Made by a program: the position numbers and the translations under genes. Source: Ascaphus truei (Eukaryota > Chordata > Amphibia > Anura > Ascaphidae). From it: a stretch of 64,000 bases of DNA. Shown in pieces: positions 34,018-45,725 of the stretch. Location: assembly GCA_036426205.1 (NCBI GenBank), contig CM071574.1, positions 12,406,892-12,470,891 on the forward strand, read 5' to 3'. Position 1 is the first letter of the stretch; each line of letters begins with the position of its first letter. The notes below the pieces were generated by a model. That model was given only the letters and a program-made list of their open reading frames with translations. It searched no databases and had not been told where the DNA came from.

Positions 34018-34075
<58 letters not shown>

Positions 34076-34078
34076 TAT
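34018..34078. repeat. (TA)n microsatellite
   Basis: Long AT dinucleotide run between an A-run and a T-run. Confidence 0.95.
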
Positions 34079-34339
34079 TTATTTTTTTTTTTTTATTTAC
34101 ATAAACTTAAAGTCGGTTTGGCTTTGTTTCAGCCAATGCTTTTTTAATGTTATACTCTCTTAGCTGTTGATATTTGCTTGAAGTTAGATCTAATGCTAAT
34201 AATTCACTAAGAACAATATGAAGACTGCATGTGCATTACGGGAGGTTCTCATGAGGCTACTTAGGAGCTGTACATTCCAATAACTGTATGCATTACTTAG
34301 GATAAAGATAAACCCAGATAAACGTCTTTAACCCAGGCT

Positions 34340-34430
34340 GTGCTGAAAAGCTGTGTAATACATAAGCTTATAGGGGTCCATGTTAAAATGGACATGAAGA
34401 AAAAGGTGACACTGTGTGCTCGTTTGCATG
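34340..34430 (+). repeat. Dispersed repeat, left half (split by LTR)
   Basis: CCATGTTAAAATGGACA...GACACTGTGTGCTCGTTTGCATG is continued at 35831-36007 after the LTR. The intact relative is at 36817-37020. Confidence 0.75.
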
Positions 34431-35830
34431 TTTAGCCAGGGTTCCTCCCGGTGCTCCGTTCTCCCTCCTTACCTCCGCTGCCAGGGGCGAGGGCGAGAGC
34501 CGCCGGAGCCAGATGGCGGACCCGCCGGCATTTCTAGAGGGTGGGGGCCAAGCAGGGAGCGCTCCGGTGCTCTGGGGGCTCCGCGGCGGCCCGACTGTAC
34601 AGGGCGCCGCCATGTTGTCCCTCGCGCATGCGCAGTGGAGTGCCAGAAACGCAGCGGCCATTACAAAGTTGCGCATGCGTGTCACGCTAGGCGCACGCGG
34701 CGCCAATGTTAATGACCCTAGGCAGGGACTAGAAGACCCGGCAGCATCTGGGGATGCTTTACCACCTGATGCCAGGGAGCAAATAGGGCTGCAGGATTCC
34801 CTGGAAGGGGAGGATATATTAGCAGGCTGGAAGAAAGGAAGTCACTCAAGGATGGGAGGCAGACAGGGGAGGAGGTAGGTGTGCAGGGTCAGTGACCAAT
34901 GCACTAGGCCAGAGTACCCTCCCCAGGCCCCAGATAGCCCTGAGTCACCAGTGAGTTGCTGCAGCTATGGACAGACCCAAGAGAGGGATGCTGACACCTT
35001 AGCTGAGCAGAATAGCTAGGTGAGACAGTGTTGCTTTGCAGTGCAGCCACAGCAGTTAGTTTGGCAGTTTCAGGAAAGGCTACTTCAGTGCAAGGGGGGG
35101 TTGCTTTCTATAGTACCCAGTTCTATGTGATATCACTGGTGCCAGTTGCATGCAGTGATCAGGGCTTGCGTCTGGGCTCAGACAGGCTCTACAGCAAGAG
35201 ACTTTCCAAAGGTGGATCACTCCATGCGGGAGCCACCCACTGCTAGGCAGAGTTTTAGGACATCACAGAGGATATCGCAGAGCGGCGGATCCTTTGTGAA
35301 GAATCTGCAGCTCCAGGTACTGGAGCACTGGGGCAGGTATCGTATTATACGTGCACCAACAAAACCGGTACATCAGGCGCTGATCCCGCCTATAGGTTCT
35401 GGGTCTCTTAGTGGACTTGTGGGACTCTGGGTACACGGTGTTGGGGGAGGAATAAGGTGTGGGGGTTAAGGCACTGTGAGAAGACGGATAGTAGTGCTTA
35501 GTAGTGTTGCAGGGTGACACTATTATTATTGCTGATGTATGTGTAATGTGTTATGTTTGATTCTGCATATAGTAAACTGTTATACTTATACTCCTGTGTA
35601 TGTGGTTACTATATGTGGGTCCTGTGTGGGGTACATTCTACACTCCTAGAATCCTACACAGGTGGAGGCGCTGTAAGAAAGATCGTTCCAGAGGATTCAC
35701 CCCAGGCTCTCACTAGCGGAGGCTCAGGCCACCTGTGAACCTGCAGGTAAACACACCACACCTGGTAACATATAGGTTCCCCCTCACATGTACTCTATCT
35801 GCGATTGGGGTAGGGGGAAAAAACGTTACA
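34431..35830 (+). mobile_element. Solo LTR, plus strand, 1.4 kb, TSD CATG, inside a dispersed repeat
   Basis: It starts TTTAGCC (one change from TGTAGCC) and ends ACGTTACA, with CATG duplicated at 34427-34430 and 35831-35834. The uninterrupted relatives (36896 and 24850: TTTGCATG.CATTTCCC) show the empty site. The first 300 bp are CpG-rich (GCGCATGCGCAGTGG), as in the minus-strand LTR at 45726. TGGAGGCGCTG is at 35663-35673, 167 bp from the end. AGTAAA near 35573 may replace AATAAA. Confidence 0.85.
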
Positions 35831-36007
35831 CATGTTATTTCCCAGAATCCCTGGCTGCATGGGAAGCACTGCATGCTAAGAGGCAATGGGGAAAATCAGG
35901 GTTTCAGACCTGTGTGAAACATGTGAATGTGTTCACAAGTGATCTTTTTATTTGCTGTACGGAGGAGGGTTTTAGTCAATTTTTTTACCCACTGTATCTT
36001 ATAGAAT
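35831..36007 (+). repeat. Dispersed repeat, right half
   Basis: CATGTTATTTCCCAGAATCCCTGG...GAATGTGTTCACAAGTG.T.TTTTA.TTGCTG matches 36896-37020. It is followed by about 50 bp ending in GAAT, the target of the next LTR. Confidence 0.75.
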
Positions 36008-36812
36008 TATAGCCCTGTGTAAAAATGGTGTACATCTCTTTCTCATGCTGGCAGTAAGCCTGGTAAGTATGCAGGGTTGCCAGCAACAAACATGGAGGTT
36101 TGCCCTCAAACCCTGGTGAGGTGTCATATGTAACAAAGGAAGTGACAACATGCTTTGTGTCCACTGTTAGTGACACAAAGGTGTGTCTGTCTTTCTGGAG
36201 TCTATATAAGACACAGAACTGCCAAAAGTGAGGAGTTCTGCATGAGGTTATGTTCCAGTTTTGAAGTAGTCTACCAGAGTGTCTGCAACAGTTCAAGGCT
36301 GTCAGAGTCAAGTGCAAGCTAACTACACACTGTGACCAGGGACCTGGCACAGATGGTGATCTCCCTTAGGGAAGAGGTGGACCAACTCTATTAAGAGAGG
36401 AGGAACCTTCTGAAGGGGGGTACCTCAACAAGATGAGCGGCTAAGCATGACCGCGATGAGGGGCAGTCTGCCTATGGAGATGACATTAAAGATGCCCTGG
36501 TTCAAAAGATCCCTTCTGTGTGAGAGTGAAGTTATTCCACAGAAGGATGCACCTGAGAGGAGTTCCTCATCAGATACTTCCCCTGCTGCTGCAAAGATCC
36601 TGATGGGGTGGAGGCGCTGTAACCGAATGTGAGTAGGACTCTAAGCACAATACCTCAGACGTCTGTCATGGTGATATTCCCCATACCAACCAGAGGGAGA
36701 CTCAGGAGTCCTGTTGCCAGCAGGTGCACCACACACCACACAGACATGTAATGGGGCCAGTAGACCACAGGGGCCAATGTGAGATTGGGTGGGGGCCTGT
36801 AGAACAGTTACA
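36008..36812 (+). mobile_element. Solo LTR, plus strand, TSD GAAT
   Basis: TATAGCCCTG (decayed TGTAGCCC) to CAGTTACA, 805 bp, with GAAT at 36004-36007 and 36813-36816. A good TATA box TATATAAG lies near 36203-36210, ATTAAA at 36485-36490, and TGGAGGCGCTG at 36609-36619. Confidence 0.88.
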
Positions 36813-36816
36813 GAAT

Positions 36817-37020
36817 GTTAGGAATTAATAAGCATATAGGTGTTCTCCATGTTAAAATGGATAAGAAGCAAAGGTGACACTGTGTGTGCATTTGCATGGC
36901 ATTTCCCAGAATCCCTGGCTGCAGTGGAAACACTGTATGTTAAGAAATAATGAGGAAACGCAGGTTGCAGACCTGTCTGAGACATGTGAATGTGTTCACA
37001 AGTGGTATTTTTACTTGCTG
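36817..37020 (+). repeat. Dispersed repeat, intact reference copy
   Basis: CCATGTTAAAATGGATAAGAAG through TTTGCATGGCATTTCCCAG to TTGCTGATAAAGATAAGC. It gives the uninterrupted order used to read the split copy. Confidence 0.75.
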
Positions 37021-37111
37021 ATAAAGATAAGCTAACACTTCAGTGGCCTACAGTATCACTCCGAAGATTAATTCTGAATAAACAGAGCAAACGCAACAGC
37101 ACTTATATCTA

Positions 37112-37860
37112 TGTAGCCATGCCTGGTTTTGGCTACCAGTCTGCCCTCGCTGTCATGTAAGCCCTGGTAACAGTGCAGGCAGTGACAGGACCAATCCTGG
37201 GTTTTCCTCACATGAGCAGCTCCCTTGAGTGACAGAGGAGGAGGTGGGACTAGGCCCGTGTTCTTTCCAATCCTGGGTATCTTGTACCTTCATCCCTTGT
37301 ACTAAGAGGCTGCACTACTAAATGTAATCAGTTGTCTCTACCTTTGAGAGAGACAGGTAATCACACAGGGTGTATCTTGCATTGGCACCTACGGTCCTCT
37401 CCCCTTGGGGGAGAGTTAGTGATACCATTCCCCTGGTTCTATTAGAAAACCAGGGAACAGTAAGGACTGCTTCAGGAGCCCTTTTCCTGGAGTGTAGGTC
37501 CAGGGACCATCCAGATGTTGAAGACCCGTGGGAGCTGTATTGGGCAGAAGTCTGTTTTATACTGTGCTGAAGCAGAGGAATAAACCGGTTCCAGTTATTC
37601 ATACTCCTGCCTACTGTCCAATCTTTCTGGGGGGAGTGCAGCAGTTCTTCTGCAGGAGTTGCCTTCATACATCTGGAGACTGCAGCAGATGGAGGCGCTG
37701 TATTGTCAGAGATAGAGACCAGTGATGTACCCCAGAAGCCTCTCCAGAAGTCCCCAATACCATCAGCGGACCACTCAGCATCCTGTGAGCCAACAGGTAG
37801 CCAGCACTATACACCACGTAATGACAGAATCTCCCAGAGGGTGGGGGAAACACCATTACA
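37112..37860 (+). mobile_element. Solo LTR, plus strand, TSD TCTA
   Basis: TGTAGCCATGCC...CACCATTACA, 749 bp, with TCTA at 37108-37111 and 37861-37864. GTAAGCCCTGGTAA is near the start, AATAAA at 37579-37584 and TGGAGGCGCTG at 37690-37700. It is the best-preserved short member and closely matches the LTR at 31341. Confidence 0.92.
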
Positions 37861-37864
37861 TCTA

Positions 37865-40729
37865 TTTTAATTACTTTGTCTTCAATATCGTTGTTCGCAT
37901 TTTCTTTTAATGTGATAATATAAGTGATACCTTAGTCGGTGGAAGGTAGAGGCAACGTGTCTGATTATTATAATTCCAATAATATATTAATTGGTATTAG
38001 AGAATATGGAGTGTGTAGTCATACTCGTTATTAGATTGTGTTGCAGCATTTTCTAGCAGTTAAAATAAATCATGTTTTACTTTAACGGCTTTTAAAGACG
38101 TGGCCATCTTTTACCATTGAAGGTCTACCTAAACACAGCTGTTATATAGATATACAAAAATGTTCATAGTTCCCATTTTATATATTTTATCATAACTTTT
38201 AAACACTGTACAAATGTTAAGAGTTCTTAGACCAGATGCCTTAAATTATATTTTTACTTAATCTTCCATGGCAGTGGCCTTAAGAAGCAGTCAGAGCAGG
38301 CAATGATATGAAAGGCCATTAACACAGATTATGTGCAAGTGAGTCAGAACTCATAACATGGACCTTAATGCTCTGTAAACAGAAGGTAAAGTCAGAAATA
38401 TCAACTTATCGCCCCTCAGTTTACAGTGGAAAAACAACTACTGTAACACACTTGCAATGTATTGTTTATCCCTCTAGGGGTCTTGAAATTCATTTATTTT
38501 TACTTTATTAAAACTAAGAGCTTTTTAAATTTAATTCACAAAATTGTCTTGACTTGGAGTCGATTACATTATATATTATATTTGATATTTCTAAATGAAG
38601 TATGCGTGGGTTAATACGAATTTTGCTTATTTTGGTGATATAAATGATACTTTAAAAAAATATATTTTGCAATGAAACTATCAGCAGTTAAGGCTATCGG
38701 CAGCTTACTGTACTATGCAGTAGAGATTAATGAACTATTTTTTTAATCTTTTGCTGCATGCTTTTTTTTTTTTTTTGTAAAATTGCTTACGTGACGGACT
38801 CAACATTTACAATCATCCAGATTTCAATAAAAAAAAAATAGTATGAGCACAACTTCCTCATGTATATTCAGCTCATACATTTCCCCTTCATATTATGTAT
38901 CACCAGAATCCTTTGGCAACAAGCATTGGAGTCAAAAATAAACTTTCTAGATGATGAAAAAGGGCATTTGTTTTGCAGATCAGATGATCATTAAATGTGA
39001 AACATTTAACATTTGTGTTTTTGAGTAATTGGCTTTTTCAAATGATAAGGTGCTTTGAACACTTGTTATGTGAATAGGTCTGATGTTGTATCCCAGGGAT
39101 CCATATGCCGTACAGACAGTGCAGAAGAAAGATATTCACAAGCATGTCACAGATTGGACTAAAGCAAGCCAAAAACCAAAGTGCCATGGTATTAACAATA
39201 GCACCAGATTTACTGTCACGATTGCAATCTGTGCTGTATCACAGACAGAAGGAGAACTTTTGGTAGGTAACACCTCAGTGTTTTTTAAATCTTTTTGGCA
39301 ACTTATCACTGATCATTATTTTTTCCTGCCTGTCATTTCGTAAAATAAAGCTACCACTAGTAATAATGAAGGGGGCTTTAGTCAGCCTGGGAAGAAAGCA
39401 TGCAGTTAATGTTGTACAGAGTAATGCTGGGAAAAATCACACTACATATTAGTGGACTAATAAACGAACTTGAATTTAGAAAAGCAAAGAATGAGTGGAT
39501 TTCATCAGGATGACAGTGCTTCCAAACTTTGCACTCGAATGCATAGAGCTGCACATTTTGCACCAATGCTGATGCTTTTACAACGTACATGTATGTTTTC
39601 CAATTGCTAAAAGTGTTCACATGTGCAGTTTTATTGCGAGCTCACGGAAGAGTAGGAATAAAAACAGTAAAATATAATTTAGCTTTCTTGCAGAAAACAG
39701 AAACAAATTAGTTATTTTGTCATACATGAGAAACACCTGGAGACCTCGATGAAAAGGATGTATCATCATATTTGCTGTCTGAATTACATGGCTAGAATTT
39801 TCTGTATAGGCTGTATTCCAAAAAGCAACAATTACTGCAAGTAACATGTTGTACAGTGTAAAGATTATAAAAACAAATATCACCTTTATTTTCATAAAAC
39901 AAGCTTTTATACAACAATGGTCTATTTTATGAGAATAATTTTTCTTGCCCCCCAACAACATTACAGTATTATTCTGAACACTAAAGCAGTTAAATTCCCT
40001 TTTAAACAGATTTACTTAGAAATAATGCTGTTAATTGATCACAAAGGGAGTAATCTTGTTAGTTCAGTGCATAACCTACTTTGTTACCTGTAAAACCATG
40101 TTTTTTTGTTATCTGTAAAACTAGTTAAAAGTGTCTGCCCGGCTAACTAAGAATATATTAAATTGAAACAACATCATGCACAGCAAATAGCTTTGTTTGG
40201 CTAGATAAAAGACAGACATAAAGGTGATCATATTGTTTTCTTCTATTCTGCCATTTCTTAACCAATATTAAAAGAGTTTTACATTAAAATGAAAATATGG
40301 TTATGCCAGTCAAACAAATAATATTGTTGTTGTTTTTTTTGTCAATAAAGGTTATTGCCACAAAGTATACAATTGGCTTTCACTTCTTAACTGGGGAATT
40401 CAACAAACTTACATTATGGAGGTTGTAATACTTTTTATTAAGCCTTAGTACATTTTCACAAAATATGTATTAAAACAAAGACAACATTAATACCATTATA
40501 AGAAGAGTTCAGTCTCAACACAGCTAACTAGAAAGAAGTAATTAAGATAAAAACATGGAAGTATAAAAATAATATACATATCCAGCATGACACCGTCACA
40601 AAAAGAGCATTATTTACTCATTTTACAGTACCTTAAATTTGGCTGAACGTTTTTCATTACACATTACAATGTCATTACATTTATAGTTTAGAAACGTGGT
40701 GACTGTAAGTTTCAGAAACATCATGTCAT
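37865..40729. other. Intron, unassigned
   Basis: AT-rich with no clear repeats. A single exon-like open segment at 39097-39262 is discussed in the findings. The minus-strand frames at 39378-39961 have no domain and no splice support. Confidence 0.55.
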
Positions 40730-40823
40730 TTTGACTGAGCCACTGATTGGGCCATCTGTGCTGAAGCAGGGATATCCTTAAAACCTAACCTGTTGCGGCC
40801 CTTGAGGACTGGAGTTGAGCACC
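40730..40823. mobile_element. Foldback hAT MITE, right half only
   Basis: GACTGAGCCACTGATTGGG to GAGGACTGGAGTTGAGCACC matches the right arm of the family. The left arm is missing. Confidence 0.8.
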
Positions 40824-42587
40824 AATGCATTAGGATAATAAATACAGTGCAGGGTTTTGCATTTTGACAATGAACTTGTTTCTCAGAAGCATGTACAGTA
40901 CACATTCCTTTGTGCATCACAATTCTTCTGAAGCACGCTCCTTATTTCTCATCCTTCCAGAATACACTCTTCTGCTGCTGATAACCCTACTTTTAATGTT
41001 CTAACATTTTCATTTTTTTTAGCACATTACTCATTTGCTGTAAATATATTATTTCTAGTGGGAGCCAAAAGAAGCCATCCAAAATATTACTGTTGAGTAG
41101 CAGGTTTTGCTTAGTGTTTCTATTCCATACCACATACTGTTTTGTTTGAATATATGCAATCATCTCTTGACTTGTACGTATAATATTGTGTATTTAAATG
41201 TAATGAAAATAAATAGATTACAAATTCAATATTTTTAGTTGCTAGATAGAAAATATTTGCCAATGGAAGTCTTTGCGTACCTTAATGTATTCATGAAATG
41301 TTCCGATTCCAAATGAATTTAAGCCAAATATAACTTTTCCTCTGTGTCATGTGCTGAAGATAATAGAGAGATGATGACTAATGCACAGATGTTGTATGCA
41401 GTTTGATCAGTACACCATACTTCTGTATAACACAAGTAAAGGTCATAGACATTACGTACTTTGGGGTTTTCCAGATGGGATATTCAGTAGCTGATTCTGT
41501 GGTGAAATTGTTTTTACGCCCCACACTATTGTATAAGTATCGCTGGACATTGTGTTTGGTCTTGCTATGTTATAGTGCCAGGTATAAGGTTGTCGTACCC
41601 CTCTTCCCTCTTCTAATAGAGCTTGGGAATTGTATTCCTGAGAGTGAAGCACAATGTTAAAGTTACCCTGGCTTCTCAGTAATATCTAAATATTAACCTC
41701 TGACCTTAAGAACACCCCATGCAAAATTAATGCATCAACCCAAATATACTATTAATAAGGTAGGCATGCAGTACTGTACATCATGGCATGAGAAATAATC
41801 CTTTGTGTTACTGTTTATCTGAAGTCTGTTTTAATCTTAGAAAAAAATATTAATTTCCACCACTATGCTTTACAAATCCCAGAAGGTTGGTTATAGAGGG
41901 CTGAATCTCCTAAAACGAATGTATTTGAGCTGCTAATAAACTTTAAAGTGTAATTCTCCTTACATTTCTGTCTATCAGAAAGTGACAAATGACATGTTGA
42001 AACCTGGATCTAATGCAAATATGTTTGCGCCGGCTGAAAGTTAGCAGGTGTTCTAATTAGTGCAAGAAGACATGAAACAAATTTTGAATGCATTTGTAAG
42101 GCTCATAATTGGGGAGAAAATATCTACGTTTGCACAAAGATTTTTTGTTTACCAGGTGGCATGAGTTAAAGATTTATTAATACAAAATGTATATGAATAT
42201 TAGCAATCTGTACGGAAACCTGCTTTTGCAAATGATTGACTGTAATGAGTGTTGGGAAGCTAATAATACCTAGAAAAGGCTATTCATCGTTACGCTCATA
42301 ATTGATTCATTTGCTGTAAATGTAAAGTCTTTGAGCAGCATCTTGTGTACTCGGTATTTTAGTAAGATTATGAAATAATGGAGTATCATAATAGAATAAA
42401 TATGAGTGGAAAATGATTTAACACATTTTCGTTTGACCCAATGAGCATTTAATTTTTCTTGACCCAGTTGAGCATATTCTGGTTCTGAAATAAAAACGTT
42501 TATAACCCTGGCTACTTCAACAAGACTTTAAGAAACTTTACACATAAAACAATGTTGGCACATGAAAATCTTTTGATTCTGGAAGCT
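40824..42587. other. Intron; 41880-42400 is a candidate conserved element
   Basis: No gene or repeat. The 41880-42400 stretch is dense in homeodomain-type words (TCTAATTAGTG, CTCATAATTGG, TGATTGACTG, CATAATTGATTCATTTG) and lacks repeat texture, as in vertebrate developmental enhancers. This is inferred only. Confidence 0.35.
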
Positions 42588-42591
42588 TTAA

Positions 42592-43040
42592 AGCTGCAGT
42601 TCAAGCTGCTGTTTAAAAAAAAAATCCCATTCAATATGTGCATCAATACAATCTGCACACTGACAAGTGATTACCTAAGCTGCCCATCTATCCGTTCTCC
42701 TGTAATCGATCGCCGACTCGGGGGTTATTTAATTCACTGTTAGGTCTGCGCAAGAGTACCCAGGATGCAAAGTTCTGTGTGGAAGATCATGTGACCAGGC
42801 AGGCACTAGATACAATTGGTGCACTGCTAGAGAGAGGGCAGGGCTCAAGAGCCAAAGCCTGTTTCAGAAGAGGCAGGGGGTGTGACTTTGTAAATGGTGG
42901 CTATAGAAACTAAAATGCTTGCTACATTAGAATACATTAAAAATGTCTTACATTTTTTTAATGCTACAAGTATTTTCTCATAGTACAGAACTGATTTATT
43001 AAAATAAAAACATATGTAGGATATTGCTTAAACTGCAGCT
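42592..43040. mobile_element. MITE with TTAA target (piggyBac/Kolobok-like)
   Basis: The inverted ends AGCTGCAGTTCAAGC / GCTTAAACTGCAGCT are flanked by TTAA at 42588-42591 and 43041-43044. 449 bp, no transposase. TTAA targeting fits piggyBac or Kolobok (the Xenopus T2 type), and the termini do not settle which. Confidence 0.8.
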
Positions 43041-43194
43041 TTAAAAGGCAAAGTATTTAATATTTTCTCAATCAGTGTCAATATACAGATGAAGCAGGAT
43101 TCATTAACATTTTGTCCTCAAGGAAACTGGAGGCTGACCGAGGCCCAACCGTAGTTTACCCAAAAGCCTAGTACACTAATTTCTCATCAGGCTT

Positions 43195-43750
43195 AACACA
43201 GCAGGAGTCTCTGCTTCTGAATGGGACCCCCGCTGCGTTAATCCTACTGGGAAGCACCAGCCTGGAAGAAATGCCCAGTGAGAACAGACAGAAGCGGTCC
43301 CTCTCCCTTCAGAGCTTTTACAGGCGATTGCGCTGATTTTATTTCTATTAGAAAGGATTGAAGCAGGGAGTTTCCGGAGCTGAACCGCATTACTTTCAGG
43401 TCTGGGGACCCCCTGCTTTTCGGGGTACAGGCCTCCGTATCAGGTCCAGATATCTCCGGCAAGTTTAAATGTCCCCCATGACTTACCGGGGCCTGTACCT
43501 CAGGAAGCAGGGGGTCTCTGGACCTGAAAGAAATGCCGTTCAGCTCCGGAGACCGCCTGCTTCAATCCTATGTGATAAAAATAAAATAAGAAACAACTTG
43601 ATCGCCTGTAAGAGCTGTGCAGGGAGAGGGACCGATTCTGTCTGCTCTCACTGGCAGCTCTTCCAGACTGGTGCAGCCCAGTGGGATTCATGCACCGAGA
43701 GTCACATTCAGAAGCAGGGACCCCCGCTGTGCTAATCCTGATGGGACATT
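43195..43750. mobile_element. Foldback element, GCAGGGGGTC family, copy 3 (largest)
   Basis: Imperfect inverted arms of about 250 bp are centred near 43465 (AGCACAGC.GG.GTC and TTACAGGCGAT outward, GAAGCAGGG and GGAGCTGAACGGC inward). The open frames on both strands come from the arms. Confidence 0.8.
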
Positions 43751-44009
43751 CCCCCCTGCGCAGCACTTGGCTATGATCAGGCCGTACTTGGGCCGTGGTT
43801 CACCCTGTAATAAATATGAAACTATTAAATATTATTTTCAGTAGCAGGAAAGCCAGTATATACAACTTATTTTTTTTTAGTTCTGCACCATTTATGTGAC
43901 CATTAGGCCTCTTTCTCTTCTTTTATATAATAAATAATGAGAACACCCTCACTTCTAAAATGAAACCGTTGCACAGAAAGACATGAAACAAGCCCTTCCT
44001 GAAATAATA

Positions 44010-44235
44010 ACAACAGCATGTTCTTGTATAGCGCCGCTAGTTTTACATAGCAGTTTATGAAGAAATTTTGCAGGCACAAGTCCCTGCCCTGTTTTAGCTT
44101 CAAATCTATGTTTTTGGTGCCTGAGGCACAGGGAGATAAGGTGACTTGCTCAAGGTCACAAGGAGCCAACACTGGGAATTGAACCATGGTCCCCTGCTTC
44201 AAGCTCAATGCCTGTCACTTTCTTTTACGCACTTC
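44010..44235. repeat. MIR/LINE-2-like repeat
   Basis: GCCTGAGGCACAGGGAGATAA, ACTTGCTCAAGGTCACA and GGGAATTGAACC follow the order of the vertebrate MIR/L2 core as I remember it. A TATAGCGCC word at the left resembles other LINE-2-like tails in this window. An old, diverged copy. Confidence 0.6.
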
Positions 44236-44584
44236 TCCACGACAGGATTTAGATCTTACCATTGTTCTTGTTATTGATATTTCTAATTGAGATGAAGTTT
44301 TGGAACTAGTGACATGCAATATATAAAACAATTACTGCAAAATGAAAGAAAACAGGCAAATAAACATGATGGATATTACATGCAATTTAGAAAGTGAGTG
44401 ATTGTTTATTACATTCAACCTGTGTAAATTTTGCTTCATTCAGAGCATTGAGTAGGGCTTCTCATACCTTTTACACTGGAATTCAATCTGTACCAGGTGA
44501 AAGGTACAGTTCCAGAAGTGGGCACTCCGTCTTTATCTGGAGGAGAGACAGATTGTTCCTGTTCTGCAGTGAGATTGACTGGTG

Positions 44585-44760
44585 TGGGTTGGTGCATTGT
44601 ATCTCCTTGGCTGCAGGAGATCTGAGAGTCTGCGATGTTGTGGGGATAACAGGACAGGCTTTTGGATGCCCCAGGATTCATTCCTGTCTTGGTGCAAGCG
44701 CTTACATCCACTGCAGACTCCAGTGGAACTGATGAAGCAGACCCTACCCAATAGACTGTA
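44585..44760 (-). mobile_element. LTR fragment (U5 end), minus strand
   Basis: GTTGGTGCATTGTATC, GATAACAGGACAGGCTTTTGG and AAGCGCTTACATCCACTG follow the order of the left part of the 14269 LTR at lower identity. It is truncated by the Harbinger-like MITE or by decay. Confidence 0.55.
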
Positions 44761-44766
44761 GAGTTA

Positions 44767-45072
44767 GGCTGCGCCTATTGTGCCTGGCGACATCACTCAA
44801 AAAAAATCAATTGAATCCCTTGCATGCGCTTATAGTAAGCGCGACGGTGACGGAGCGATCAAAAATTTTGAAGCCAGTGAAATTTGATTTTTTTAGAGAC
44901 AGTCGCCACATGTGACTGTCTCTAAACCAATCACAGAGTGCTGCCCTCCTCCTTGGTGATGTCACTGGCCTTGTCGCCAGCGATGTTGCTTAAAATTAAA
45001 ATTTAACTTTCGCCAGTGGCTATGGCTGACATCATCTGTCACGTCGCCGTCGCCGGCACTATAAACGCGGCC
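44767..45072. mobile_element. Harbinger-like MITE, TTA target
   Basis: GGCTGCGCCTATTGTGCC... and ...GGCACTATAAACGCGGCC are inverted, with TTA on both sides (44764-44766, 45073-45075). 306 bp. CGTCGCCGTCGCCGGC near the right end mirrors the left subterminal TGGCGACATC. Confidence 0.75.
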
Positions 45073-45137
45073 TTAGGCAGGGGTATATAAAACAGGGCAC
45101 AAGGTTTGCACCCGGATTGGCTGCACACAGACCAAGT

Positions 45138-45200
45138 TGGGATATCCTGAAATCCTGACCTGTTGGGGGGGGCTTGAGGACTGGAGTTGAGCACCACTGC
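45138..45200. mobile_element. Foldback hAT MITE, right-end fragment
   Basis: GGGATATCCTGAAATCCTGACC to GAGGACTGGAGTTGAGCACC. The fragment ends about 8 bp before the next hAT element. Confidence 0.7.
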
Positions 45201-45207
45201 TCTAGTG

Positions 45208-45543
45208 CAGGGGTGCACAAACTGGGGGAAAGGGGCGTTGCTTACAGAGGCCCCACACTCTTCCCCACAACATTTAAATGACATGCTGGGGGAGTGAACG
45301 AGGCCTCTGTATGCCTCTTACCTTGTCTCAGGAGGCTTCTGGCGACGCATCGCCAAGACAACGCGTCGTCAAATGATGCTGTGGGGTCAAATGGCAACAC
45401 GTTGCCATAGCAACGTGACATCACATGACGTTGTGACTTAAAATGACGCCGACGATGCCGGAAAAAAGGTAAGGGGGAAGTGGGGGGTCAAGTAAAGTGT
45501 GGAGCAGGAAGGGGGCAGAAAGAAAAAAGTTTGCACACCCCTA
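45208..45543. mobile_element. hAT MITE (CAGGGGTGCACAAACT ends)
   Basis: The termini CAGGGGTGCACAAACT / AGTTTGCACACCCCTA are inverted. The flanks ctctagtg / ctttaatg agree at 6 of 8 positions. The interior repeats ACGCGTCGTC/CGTTGCCATAGCAACG words. A fragment of the same family lies in the LTR element at about 32285-32306. Confidence 0.8.
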
Positions 45544-45725
45544 CTTTAATGTATTGTTCTTCATATAGCTTCTATAGATGGCTAGTACTCTCTGCTGATA
45601 GAGCTCTGGATGCAGCCTCTCTCCAAAGCAAACAATCAAACTTTTCAAAACTTTCATGACAGGGGGGGACTATGATGGCTTTTTGTGCAAAGGAACAGCA
45701 AATGTAACCTTTAACAATTAGTATG

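Noticed and set aside
34414..34878. 154-codon frame with CpG-rich start, possible first exon and CpG island
   Set aside because: It lies entirely within a solo LTR bounded by CATG duplications; the CpG-rich block is shared with another LTR of the group.
13968..37584. AATAAA signals as ends of host genes
   Set aside because: Each sits at the expected R-region place of an LTR.
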